Shown here in pieces: positions 33,731 through 42,018 of a stretch of 64,000 nucleotides of DNA. This stretch comes from an archaeon. GTDB lineage: Archaea > Thermoproteota > Nitrososphaeria > Nitrososphaerales > Gagatemarchaeaceae. Under the pieces are notes generated by a model, which was not told the origin of the DNA, did not search any database, and saw only the letters and a program-made list of their open reading frames with translations. The stretch lies in the NCBI GenBank assembly GCA_021827865.1, contig JAKAUC010000009.1, positions 310,001 to 374,000 on the forward strand. Direction: 5' to 3'. Position numbers and translations under genes: made by a program. How positions within the stretch are numbered: position 1 is the first letter of the stretch; each line of letters starts with the position of its first letter.

Positions 33731-35388
33731 AGAGCGCTCCATTCCTTGGGCTGGCGGAGGCCCTCGAGCGGGTCAGGGGGACCCCCAGCAAGAAGGAGAA
33801 GGTCGCGGTGGTCTCTTCGTACCTCAGGGGGCTCGGGCCAGTGGACGCGACCGTCGCCGCGCGAATAGCCTCTGGAAGGGCGTCGGAGCGCGGGAGCAAG
33901 GACGAGGCCCAGGTGGGATACTCAACCCTCCTGGACGTGCTGCGGGAGGTCACCGGCGCCTCCGAAGGCGACGTCTCGAAGTCCTACCTGAAGCATGGGG
34001 ACCTCGGGGAGGTGGCTGAGGAACTACTGGCGGACAAGAAGGCGCAGACCCTCTTCGCCGAAGAGCTGACCCTCGGGGACCTCGACGAAGCGTTCGCGCG
34101 ACTGCGCTCGGCCAAGGGGCATGGCTCCGCCTCCGCCAAGAAGGGGACAGTGAAGTCGCTCCTGCTGGCCGCGACCCCCCTCGAAGGGAAGTATCTCGTG
34201 AAGGCGCTCACGGGGGAGATGAGGACCGGGCTGGTCACCGGCCTCCTCGAGGAGGCCATAGCCGCGGCCTACGGTCTGTCCAAGGAGGAGGCGGCCAGGG
34301 CGCACATGGTCCTGGGGGACATCGGGGCCTTCGCCGGGAGGGCCGCGGCCGGGACAGCCGCTTCGGTCAGGATCCAGCCGTTCAGGCCTGTCAACTTCAT
34401 GCTCGCCGAGCCCTTCGCCACCGCCCATGAGATCTCGGAGCGCTTCGGGAGGACGGTGTACGCCGAGTACAAGTACGACGGGGTCAGGGCCCAGGTCCAC
34501 AGGTCTGGGGGGGACGTCAGGGTCTACTCCCGGAGGCTCGAGGAGATCACGTCGAGCTTCCCTGAGATCGTCGCGTCGTTCCGGGGGGCGCCGGGGGACT
34601 TCATCCTCGACGGCGAGGCTGTCCCCTTCGCAGGCGGCCGCCCCCTCCCGTTCCAGCTCCTGCAGAGGAGGCTCAGGAGGATGGAGGACTTCGAAGAGGC
34701 CGCGAAGAAGGCCCCGGTCACCTACTTCGCCTTCGACATACTCTTCCGCGAGGGTGAGGAGACCGTTAGCCTCCCCCTCTCTGAAAGGCGCAGGCTCCTC
34801 AGGGAGGTCGTAGCGGGGACCCCCGCGCGGCTTGCCGAGTCGTCCGACGTCCGGAGCGAGGAGGAGGTCCAGGCCGCCTTCCGGCGGAGCCGGGAGCTCG
34901 GGTATGAAGGGCTCGTCGTGAAGGACCCGGCGGGCCCCTACGCCATGGGGAAGCGCGGGGGCGGATGGGCGAAGCTGAAGGAGGAGCTGGACACACTGGA
35001 CGTGGTGATAGTCGCGGCGGAGTACGGCCACGGGAAGAGGGCGGGGGTCATCTCGGACTACACCTTCGCGGTGCGGGACGGCGGGGAGCTGAAGACTGTC
35101 GGCAAGGCGTACAGCGGCCTGACGGACAAGGAGATCGACGAGATGACGCGCAGGCTGAAGGAGATCACCGTGAAGGACTTCGGCTACCGGCGACAGGTGA
35201 GGCCCGAGATCGTCGTGGAGGTCGCCTTCGACAGCGTCCAGCGGAGCGGCAGGCACGACTCGGGGTACGCCCTCAGGTTCCCGAGGATTAAGAGGATAAG
35301 GACCGACAAGGGGCCCTCGGACATCGACGGCATAGGGGAGGTCGAGAGGATCTTCAGCGGCCAGAAGCTGAAGGTGGACGAGGCCTAG
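33727..35388 (+). CDS. lig: ATP-dependent DNA ligase
   Basis: A 553-residue archaeal/eukaryotic type ligase. It has an N-terminal helical DNA-binding domain (about residues 1-220), the adenylation domain with active-site lysine K249 in EYKYDGVR, motif III-like FILDGEAV, motif IV EGLVVK, motif V WAKLK and a C-terminal OB fold. It seals nicks in replication and repair. ATG 33727 overlaps the preceding acetyltransferase stop by 4 bases. Confidence 0.97.
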   Translation: MKSAPFLGLAEALERVRGTPSKKEKVAVVSSYLRGLGPVDATVAARIASGRASERGSKDEAQVGYSTLLDVLREVTGASEGDVSKSYLKHGDLGEVAEELLADKKAQTLFAEELTLGDLDEAFARLRSAKGHGSASAKKGTVKSLLLAATPLEGKYLVKALTGEMRTGLVTGLLEEAIAAAYGLSKEEAARAHMVLGDIGAFAGRAAAGTAASVRIQPFRPVNFMLAEPFATAHEISERFGRTVYAEYKYDGVRAQVHRSGGDVRVYSRRLEEITSSFPEIVASFRGAPGDFILDGEAVPFAGGRPLPFQLLQRRLRRMEDFEEAAKKAPVTYFAFDILFREGEETVSLPLSERRRLLREVVAGTPARLAESSDVRSEEEVQAAFRRSRELGYEGLVVKDPAGPYAMGKRGGGWAKLKEELDTLDVVIVAAEYGHGKRAGVISDYTFAVRDGGELKTVGKAYSGLTDKEIDEMTRRLKEITVKDFGYRRQVRPEIVVEVAFDSVQRSGRHDSGYALRFPRIKRIRTDKGPSDIDGIGEVERIFSGQKLKVDEA

Positions 35389-35432
35389 GCGGTCTCTGCT
35401 CCTTATATCCGCGCCGCTGCCTGGGAGGCCGG

Positions 35433-36050
35433 TTGTACGCGGAGCTCCTCATCGCCGCTTCCTTGGCGGTCGCGGCGTACCAGGACGTCAAGGACAGGGC
35501 TGTGAGCGACATCGTCTGGGTCCCGGCCGCGGCCGCGGTGGCCCTGACGCTCTATTCGCTCTACGCGTCGGGGGGCGGGGGCCTGGAGTTCTACCTCGTG
35601 AAGCTCGTGCTGATAGGGGGGCTTGCGCTGGGGTTCACCTTCCTCGGTGGGATCGGCCAGGCCGACGGGATTGCCATAGCGGCGGTGGCCGCTGACCCAT
35701 ACTTCCTCTCCCCGCTGGCGCCCCTCCTCGGCGCGGCTGTGGTCGCCGGGGTGCACATCGCCTACGAGTTCGCCAGAGGGAACGCCGGAAGGAGGAAGAC
35801 GATCCCCATGGCGCAGTTCCTGAGGGAGCAGCGGTGGATCCCCAAGGCCATCGTGTCGGGCGAGGCCAGGACCGAAGTGAGCAGGGACGTCAACGTCGCC
35901 AGGGACGAGGTGGAGGCGTCGGGGAAGCCGGACGCCATGGTGGAGGTGAGCTACGGGGTCCCCACGGTCGCCTACCTCGGGATAGGTTTCGCCGCCTACG
36001 TCGCCTACATGCTTCTGTTCAGTTACGCGGCCTTCGCGGCCCTGCCCTAG
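35433..36050 (+). CDS. Class III prepilin peptidase (A24 family)
   Basis: A 205-residue membrane aspartic protease. The two catalytic aspartates are in AYQDVKDR (D18) and GGIGQADG (D78, the GxGxAD form of GxGD). It has about six hydrophobic segments, with a soluble loop between about residues 115 and 175. It should cleave the leader of the pilin at 12141-12350. A TATA box CTTATATC (35402-35409) lies about 25 nt before the TTG start. It is encoded far from the pilus locus, as often in archaea. Confidence 0.85.
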   Translation: MYAELLIAASLAVAAYQDVKDRAVSDIVWVPAAAAVALTLYSLYASGGGGLEFYLVKLVLIGGLALGFTFLGGIGQADGIAIAAVAADPYFLSPLAPLLGAAVVAGVHIAYEFARGNAGRRKTIPMAQFLREQRWIPKAIVSGEARTEVSRDVNVARDEVEASGKPDAMVEVSYGVPTVAYLGIGFAAYVAYMLLFSYAAFAALP

Positions 36051-36099
36051 GCGGCGCACTGACAGGTTAAATCAGCAGTGCGGAGAGCCGGAGGGGCCA

Positions 36100-36690
36100 A
36101 TGACGTTTGTAGCCCTCGAAGGATTCTCGGGGACTGGCAAGACCTCCCTCGCGGTCAGGATGGAGGAGATGGGGTGGCTGCGCCTGCAGGAGTCAGCCCA
36201 CGCCGTCAACTCGGACATCCCGGTGGCGGACAGGGCGGACACCGCTGCCGACTACAGCCTGCTGGGGGCGACCATGACCTACAGCTCTATCATATCGAAG
36301 CAGAGGTGGAAGAGGAACATCGTCTCCGAAGGGTACCTGATTTCAGACCTGGCCTATGCGAAGATAAGGATGGAGCTGGGGAAGAGCGCCGCCTACCCGA
36401 AGATGTTCACCATGGTGAAGGGGATACTCTCGGAGCCGGCCCTCAGGCCAGACCTCTACATCCTCCTGAAGGCCGCGGACGAGACGATAAGCAGCAGGCA
36501 GCTGGTGAAGAACGAGAGGGAAAAGAACCTCACTGAGTTCTTCAGGACGAGGTACTACACCGCGCTGTCGGAGATACACCAAGAGCTGGGGGAGGGCGAG
36601 GTCGAGATCGTGAAGACAGAGTCTGACATCGACGCCACCCTGAAGGACATCGTCGGCATCATTGAGAAGCGCAAGGTGGTCACGGCCTGA
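36100..36690 (+). CDS. P-loop kinase, thymidylate-kinase-like
   Basis: A 196-residue P-loop NTPase. Walker A is GFSGTGKTS (about residues 8-16), with an R/K-rich lid-like region near residue 140 (KNEREKN). It resembles deoxynucleoside/thymidylate kinases, but the substrate is not evident. A TATA-like TTAAATC (36067-36073) precedes ATG 36100. It is translationally coupled to the following IMPase gene. Confidence 0.7.
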   Translation: MTFVALEGFSGTGKTSLAVRMEEMGWLRLQESAHAVNSDIPVADRADTAADYSLLGATMTYSSIISKQRWKRNIVSEGYLISDLAYAKIRMELGKSAAYPKMFTMVKGILSEPALRPDLYILLKAADETISSRQLVKNEREKNLTEFFRTRYYTALSEIHQELGEGEVEIVKTESDIDATLKDIVGIIEKRKVVTA

Positions 36691-37520
36691 CCCCGAAGGA
36701 GTGGGAGACGTTCCTCCTCGGAGCGACGCAGGAGGTCCAAGGGCGGCTGTCGCCTCTGGCCGCCAGAGGGGGCCGCGGCAGGGTCGTGGGGGTCGGCGCC
36801 GCCGGGGACAGGACGATCTACGCGGACAGGCTGGCTGAGGTCATCCTCCTGAAGAGGCTGGGCGAGGTCGATGGGGTGCGGGTCCTCAGCGAGGAGGCGG
36901 GGGACGCCGGGGACCCGGACGGGAGCACGCTGGCGGTGGTGGACCCGCTCGACGGCTCCTCGAACTTCGAGCGAGGGATACCGTTCTACTGCACCTCGGT
37001 CGCCGTCGCAGAGGGCGGGACCCTTGACGGGATCCTAGCCGGGGTGGTGAGGGACCTGGTCACCGGGGACGCCTACTCCGCCAGGAGGGGGGGTGGGGCC
37101 AGGAAGAACGGGAAGCCCATCAGGACCAGCAGGGCGGTCAGGGCCGCCGAGGCGGTGGTGGGGGTGGACCTGAGCAGGGGGCCCCCGGGCCTGGCCCAGG
37201 GCATCGCGCCCCTGCTCGGTGGGATCAAGAGGCAGGTGCACCTCGGGGCCAACGCCCTCGAGCTCTGCTTCCTCGCCGAGGGGAAGACCGACGCCTTCGT
37301 TGACCTGAGGGGGACGATGAGGATAACTGACTTCGCTGCCGCCTACCTCGTGGCGTCAGAGGCGGGGGCGGTGGTCACCGACGGCCGAGGAGGGAAGCTC
37401 TCCCCGGAGTTCGACCTCAGGCACAGGTTCAGCTTCGTGGCGTCGGGGAACGGCTCCATCCACGGAGAGGTCCTGGAGCTATGCGGCGGGTGGGCGAGGA
37501 AGGGGGCCGGGCGGAGCTGA
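36687..37520 (+). CDS. Archaeal IMPase/FBPase family phosphatase with apparent CTG start
   Basis: A sugar-phosphate phosphatase of about 277 residues with the metal-binding EEAG and DPLDGSSNF motifs, and a late catalytic Asp in ITDFAAAY. It could dephosphorylate inositol-1-phosphate or fructose-1,6-bisphosphate. The coding frame clearly includes an N-terminal helix beginning LTPKEWETFL. The only possible start there is CTG 36687, overlapping the preceding stop (CTGA). The first canonical start, GTG 36786, would remove 33 residues including that helix. The 3' end overlaps the next gene. Confidence 0.85.
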   Translation: MTPKEWETFLLGATQEVQGRLSPLAARGGRGRVVGVGAAGDRTIYADRLAEVILLKRLGEVDGVRVLSEEAGDAGDPDGSTLAVVDPLDGSSNFERGIPFYCTSVAVAEGGTLDGILAGVVRDLVTGDAYSARRGGGARKNGKPIRTSRAVRAAEAVVGVDLSRGPPGLAQGIAPLLGGIKRQVHLGANALELCFLAEGKTDAFVDLRGTMRITDFAAAYLVASEAGAVVTDGRGGKLSPEFDLRHRFSFVASGNGSIHGEVLELCGGWARKGAGRS

Positions 37521-38617
37521 GGGTCACCATAGTCCTGGGGACCAGGCCGCAGATAATCAAGAGCGCCCCGGTCTTCCAAGCCTTCGTCAGGGCCGGGGTC
37601 GAATGCGACATAATCAACACGGGCCAGCACTACGACTACGAGATGAACCGCGGTTTCTTCAAGGAGCTCGACCTGCCGGACCCGTCCGCGGACCTCAACG
37701 TCGGCCAGGGGACCCCGAGCGAACAGGTCTCCGCCATAGTCGGGAGGCTCGGGAAGGAGTTCGCTGCGAGGAAGCCGGACCTCGCGGTGGTCCCCGGTGA
37801 CACCAACTCGGCCCTGGCGGCCGGGGTGGCGTGCTCGAAGTCGGGGGTACCGTCGGCCCACCTGGAGGCTGGGTGCCGCTCGGGAGACGCGCGGATGGCC
37901 GAGGAGGTCAACAGGAGGGTCCTGGACCATGCTTCCCAGGTCCTGCTCTGCCCGACCGCCGGCTGCGTGGGGAACGTGAGGTCGGAGAAGGTGCTCGCCG
38001 AGTCCATCACCAACGTCGGGGACACGATGTACGACTCCCTCCTCAGGTTCATCCCTTCGGTCGACAGGACGGACGCGGCGGCCGCCCACGGCCTCGAAGA
38101 CGGCGGGTACGCGTTCATGACGTTGCACCGGGCGGAGACCGCGGACGACCCGGGCACCCTGAAGGAGGTGCTCCGCACGGTCAGCGGGCTCGGGGTCCCG
38201 GTGGCGTTCAGCGTCCACCCCCGGACCAGGGAGCGAATGAGGGAGTTCGGCATTGAGCCCGGGCCCGCAGTGGAGCTCCTCGGTCCCCTCCCCTACGTGG
38301 AGACGCTTTCCCTCGTGAAGAGGTCGAGGTTCGTGGTGACGGACTCCGGCGGGCTGCAGAAGGAGGCGTACTGGCTCGGAAAGCCTGTCCTCGTCGCCAG
38401 GGAGTCCACCGAGTGGGGCGAGATAGTGAAGACGGGGGCGGCGTTCCTGGTGGGGACCAGCGCATCAGGGATCAGGTCCGGGTTCAGGAAGGTCGCAGGG
38501 GTGAAGAAGGGGGCGTTCAGCTCTTCGAGGAGGATTTTCGGGAGCGGAAACGCTTCTGAAAACGCAGCCCGAGCCGTCATGAGGTACCTCGCCCGCGCCG
38601 CCAAGGGGACCCGTTGA
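37481..38617 (+). CDS. wecB: UDP-N-acetylglucosamine 2-epimerase
   Basis: An up-to-378-residue WecB-type epimerase converting UDP-GlcNAc to UDP-ManNAc for surface glycans. Evidence: VLGTRPQIIKSAP opening, NTGQHYDYEMN, HLEAGCRSG and the TDSGGLQKEA segment near the end. The ATG at 37481 adds 12 unusual residues. The family-like N-terminus begins LRVTIVLGTRP at CTG 37517, which overlaps the IMPase stop (CTGA), so the true start may be there. The stop overlaps the next glycosyltransferase (TTGA). Confidence 0.93.
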   Translation: MRRVGEEGGRAELRVTIVLGTRPQIIKSAPVFQAFVRAGVECDIINTGQHYDYEMNRGFFKELDLPDPSADLNVGQGTPSEQVSAIVGRLGKEFAARKPDLAVVPGDTNSALAAGVACSKSGVPSAHLEAGCRSGDARMAEEVNRRVLDHASQVLLCPTAGCVGNVRSEKVLAESITNVGDTMYDSLLRFIPSVDRTDAAAAHGLEDGGYAFMTLHRAETADDPGTLKEVLRTVSGLGVPVAFSVHPRTRERMREFGIEPGPAVELLGPLPYVETLSLVKRSRFVVTDSGGLQKEAYWLGKPVLVARESTEWGEIVKTGAAFLVGTSASGIRSGFRKVAGVKKGAFSSSRRIFGSGNASENAARAVMRYLARAAKGTR

Positions 38618-39768
38618 CCCCCGACGGAAAGACAGCCACGGTCCGCCGCAGGATAGTGATGCTCCTTTCGAACCCGGCGACCTTCGACCAGAGGCCGCTC
38701 AAGGAGGCGCACACCCTGGCGAGGGCCGGGTGGCCGGTGACCATACTCGCGTGGGACAGGGAGCTCGAGACGCGGTCGGACTCGGTCTTCGGCGACGGCC
38801 TTGTGGTCAAGCGCATGAGGGTGGGGGCGGGCCACGGGACCCCGTTCCTTACCCTCCCGAAGCTGCTCCTCTTCTACCTGTGGTGCGTCGCCCACCTGGC
38901 GTTCTCTGACGCCGGCGCGATCCACTGCCATGACGTCGACACACTCCCCCCCGGCATCGCGGCCAGGGCGCTCAGGCTCGGCCGGCCTAGGCTGGTCTAC
39001 GACATGCACGACCTCCCCGAGGCGTTCCTCAGGTTCTTCCCTCTGAGCAGGTACACCCAGGCCGTCGCCCTGGCCGTCGCGAGGAGGTCAGCCGAAGCGG
39101 TCCTGATCGTGAACGAGAAATTCGTGGGGCACCTCGGGAGGCTCGGGTTCAGGAGGTCGAAGCTGGTGGTGATAATGAATGCGCCCCCGGCGGCGAGCGG
39201 GAGGAAGGGGAAGGACCGCGGGGAGGGGTTCGGCGTCCTGTACTACGGATGGCTGGGCGAGGAGAGGGGGGTGAAGCTCCTCCTCGAGGCGGTGGAGGGG
39301 CTGGGCGGGGTGACTCTCACCCTGGCCGGGAGGGGGGAGCTGGAGGGGGCGGTGAGGAAGGCTGCAGCGGCAGACCCTGCCGTGAGGTTCCTCGGGTGGC
39401 TGAAGATGGAGGAGCTGAGCCCCGTGATACGCGAGGCGGACCTCATCCCGTCCCTCTACGAGCCGAGGACGCGGAACGCTGTCCTGGCCACCCCGGGGAA
39501 GCTCCTTACCGCCATGTCGCTGTCCATACCCACCCTGGTCCCCGCCGGGACCTACCAGGCCGAGATCGTCGAGGAGTACGGATGCGGCATGGTGGTGGAC
39601 TGGAAGAGCGCGAGCGAGGTGAGGGGGGCCATCCGAAGGCTCGCGGACGACAGGGGCCTCTACGAGAGGCTCTCAGCAGCGTCCTACGAGGCTTTCGTGT
39701 CTTCGTTCAGCTGGGAGGTCATGGAGTCGAGGCTCCTCGAGATGTACGGCAGGATGCTCATTTCCTGA
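38614..39768 (+). CDS. Glycosyltransferase, GT4-like
   Basis: A 384-residue GT-B glycosyltransferase with an acceptor-binding N-terminal domain (HCHDVDTLPP) and a nucleotide-sugar C-terminal domain (YYGWLGEERGVKLLLEA, then an E-x7-E-like PSLYEPRTRN region). It probably adds a sugar made with the help of the adjacent epimerase. It overlaps wecB by 4 bases (TTGA) and converges on the next glycosyltransferase by 11 bases. Confidence 0.85.
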   Translation: MTPDGKTATVRRRIVMLLSNPATFDQRPLKEAHTLARAGWPVTILAWDRELETRSDSVFGDGLVVKRMRVGAGHGTPFLTLPKLLLFYLWCVAHLAFSDAGAIHCHDVDTLPPGIAARALRLGRPRLVYDMHDLPEAFLRFFPLSRYTQAVALAVARRSAEAVLIVNEKFVGHLGRLGFRRSKLVVIMNAPPAASGRKGKDRGEGFGVLYYGWLGEERGVKLLLEAVEGLGGVTLTLAGRGELEGAVRKAAAADPAVRFLGWLKMEELSPVIREADLIPSLYEPRTRNAVLATPGKLLTAMSLSIPTLVPAGTYQAEIVEEYGCGMVVDWKSASEVRGAIRRLADDRGLYERLSAASYEAFVSSFSWEVMESRLLEMYGRMLIS

Positions 39769-40552
39769 GCAACCCCTCGTAGACTTCGTGCCACCTCGCG
39801 GCTACAGCCGCCGGGTCGTTCTCCTGGGGGAGGCCCACGGCCACGGTCCCCTCGCTGTCGACCACCCTGCATCCGCAGGCGAGGGCCTCGAGCCCGGTCC
39901 TGCTCAGGGCGGGGAGGACGGCCCCGGTCGGGCTCCGCTTCACGTCGATGTAGTAGGCGTAGGACCCGAGGACTTTCGGCATCTCCGCGTGGCTGACCTC
40001 CCCCCTGCGCAGCCAGGCGAGGGTCAGGCCGAGCTTCTTCGCCAGCGCTTCGGCTTCGGCGTCGGCGCCGTAGTGGAAAGAGAGGGCTGCCCCCTGGGCG
40101 GCCGGGGCCAGGCCTCGCCTGAATGAGTCGGTGTCGACCGGGTTGGGGACTGACACCGCCCCGGGGGGAGCGCCGTCGAGAAGATAGGGGGCTGCGACCG
40201 CCACCATGTCGGCCCTCCCCCAGCGCCGCTTCTTCTCCGGCCACCTCCCTTCGATGTCGGTCCCATGGTAGTGCATGACGACAGGGACGCGGTGAAGGCG
40301 CTTGATCCAGGGTACGACCCTGTCGAGTGAGTGGACGTGGACGACGTCTGCGCCCCCGGACATCCGCAGGGCCCTCAGGAAGAACCTCGCGGCGCCGTCG
40401 CCGTAGGCCGTGCCGTAGGTGGTCAGCCCGGTCCGGTCCGCCGCCTTCCGGGTGATCACCGTGCTTTCCGAGTGGAACGCTCTGTCGGCGAACTTCGCGA
40501 TGACGCTGGCCACGCCAGCCGTGTTCCAGACGTGGAGGACGCGAAGCGCCAC
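39758..40552 (-). CDS. Glycosyltransferase, GT-B fold
   Basis: A 264-residue, rather short GT4-like protein. It has an N-terminal VLHVWNTAGVASV glycine-rich opening, HVHSLD, MHYHGTDIEG and a PNPVDTDSF segment typical of GT4 enzymes, then a shortened donor domain (ALSRTGLEALACGC). GTG start, with a TATA-like ACTTATCC about 24 nt upstream. It is part of the surface-glycan cluster. Confidence 0.8.
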   Translation of the reverse strand: MALRVLHVWNTAGVASVIAKFADRAFHSESTVITRKAADRTGLTTYGTAYGDGAARFFLRALRMSGGADVVHVHSLDRVVPWIKRLHRVPVVMHYHGTDIEGRWPEKKRRWGRADMVAVAAPYLLDGAPPGAVSVPNPVDTDSFRRGLAPAAQGAALSFHYGADAEAEALAKKLGLTLAWLRRGEVSHAEMPKVLGSYAYYIDVKRSPTGAVLPALSRTGLEALACGCRVVDSEGTVAVGLPQENDPAAVAARWHEVYEGLLRK

Positions 40553-40689
40553 AGGGAGCCTTGACCGCCGAGAATGGATAAGTCTTCCAGAGCTGACGAA
40601 GCCGGCGGGGCCAGGGCATCGCCGCTGCGCCGTGAAAGGAGACCGGCCCGAAAAAACGCTTTAACAGTTGGGGGGCGGAAGCGCTCCGG

Positions 40690-42000
40690 GTGCAGGAGAA
40701 CCACAACGCCGCCCTGATAGTCCTTGACACCCTGAGGGAGGACTTCTCGGGCGGGCTGGAGGCGCTGAAAGCCAGGGGCTTCGTGAAATACGAGAACGCC
40801 GTTTCCACTTCCCCCTGGACCCTGCCCTCCCACGTGTCGATGTTCACCGGGGAGCTGCCGTCGTCGCACCTGGTCCACGAGTCCCGGGGGCTCCACATGT
40901 CGAACATCGCGCAACACTCGAAGTCCAGGCTCGGCGCCTCGGAGGCCAACATACTTCGGGTGCTGAAGTCCAGAGGCTACACCAGTTACTGTCACACCTG
41001 CAACCCCTTCATCTCGCCCGCCTTCGGTTTCGAATTCGACGTGCACCGCGAATACAGGTCGATGATCGAGATGACGGACGTCAGGCAGCGCATCGGTTCG
41101 CAGAAGACGCCTGCGTCGAAAGCCCTCGCGCTGCTCAGGGGGGGCGACCTGTCCCTGCTCCTGCGGCTGCTCAGGCGCCGGGCTGCGAAGCGAGCGTACA
41201 GCGCCCTCGGGAGGCCCGTCCTCGACAAGGGGTCGAAGATGGCGCTGACCCAGCTGAGAGCGGGCGAGCTCCGCGCGCCGTTCTTCATCTACGTGAACAT
41301 CATGGAGGCCCACGAGCCGTACAGGTGGGGGGAGCCCATGGACGTGACCCGGCTCTCCATCCTCGCGCGGCAGGTCAGGAACCCCGGATGGAAGGAGCGC
41401 TACGAGCGCAACGCCGCGCTGGCCGTCGAGAGGGGGTTGGAGGCCGTGCGAGCCATCGAGAGATACGACCCGCTGGTGGTGGTCACGTCGGACCACGGCC
41501 AGCTCCTGGGCGAGGGAGGGAGGTACGGCCACGGGTACTTCCTCGACGAGTCTCTGCTCAGGGCTCCGCTGTACGTCAGGTTCCCCTCGGGGGTCGACCC
41601 CCCCGCCCAGGAGGGGGGGTGCGTCAGCCTGAAGGACGTCAGGGCCATCATCGCGCGGGCGATGGACGCCGCCCCTGTCAAGGTGGGCGGAAAGGCGGCG
41701 ATGGCCGAGAGCTTCGGCCCGCACGTTGATCTGAGCCCGTACCTCGGCGCAGACGCAGATGCGGAGCTGAGGAGGCTCTACGCCACCCGGAGAAGGGTAT
41801 TCTCAAAGGAGGGGAGCGTCGTCTACAACTCGTCCACCGGCGTCGCCGAGGAGGCCTCCGGCGGCATAGGAGAGGAGGAAGCGCGCGAACTGGCGGCGAT
41901 GGCGGCCAGTGTCAGGGAGGCTCCGGCGCCGGTCGTAGGGATGACCGCTGAGGAGGAGACGGAGCTCACGGAGCGCCTCTCCAAGCTGGGATACGAATAG
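40690..42000 (+). CDS. Sulfatase / alkaline-phosphatase superfamily protein
   Basis: A 436-residue protein with the sulfatase-superfamily N-terminal ALIVLDTLREDF metal motif, STSPWTLPSHVSMFTG at the nucleophile region, and the TSDHGQLLGEGG second metal motif. The nucleophile position holds Ser or Thr rather than a C-x-P-x-R formylglycine signature, so a phosphodiesterase or phosphoglycerol-transferase-like role is more likely. It has no membrane spans. GTG 40690 follows the TATA-like GCTTTAACAG. It probably modifies surface glycans. Confidence 0.8.
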   Translation: MQENHNAALIVLDTLREDFSGGLEALKARGFVKYENAVSTSPWTLPSHVSMFTGELPSSHLVHESRGLHMSNIAQHSKSRLGASEANILRVLKSRGYTSYCHTCNPFISPAFGFEFDVHREYRSMIEMTDVRQRIGSQKTPASKALALLRGGDLSLLLRLLRRRAAKRAYSALGRPVLDKGSKMALTQLRAGELRAPFFIYVNIMEAHEPYRWGEPMDVTRLSILARQVRNPGWKERYERNAALAVERGLEAVRAIERYDPLVVVTSDHGQLLGEGGRYGHGYFLDESLLRAPLYVRFPSGVDPPAQEGGCVSLKDVRAIIARAMDAAPVKVGGKAAMAESFGPHVDLSPYLGADADAELRRLYATRRRVFSKEGSVVYNSSTGVAEEASGGIGEEEARELAAMAASVREAPAPVVGMTAEEETELTERLSKLGYE

Positions 42001-42018
42001 GCGAGCCCAAGCGAGGGG

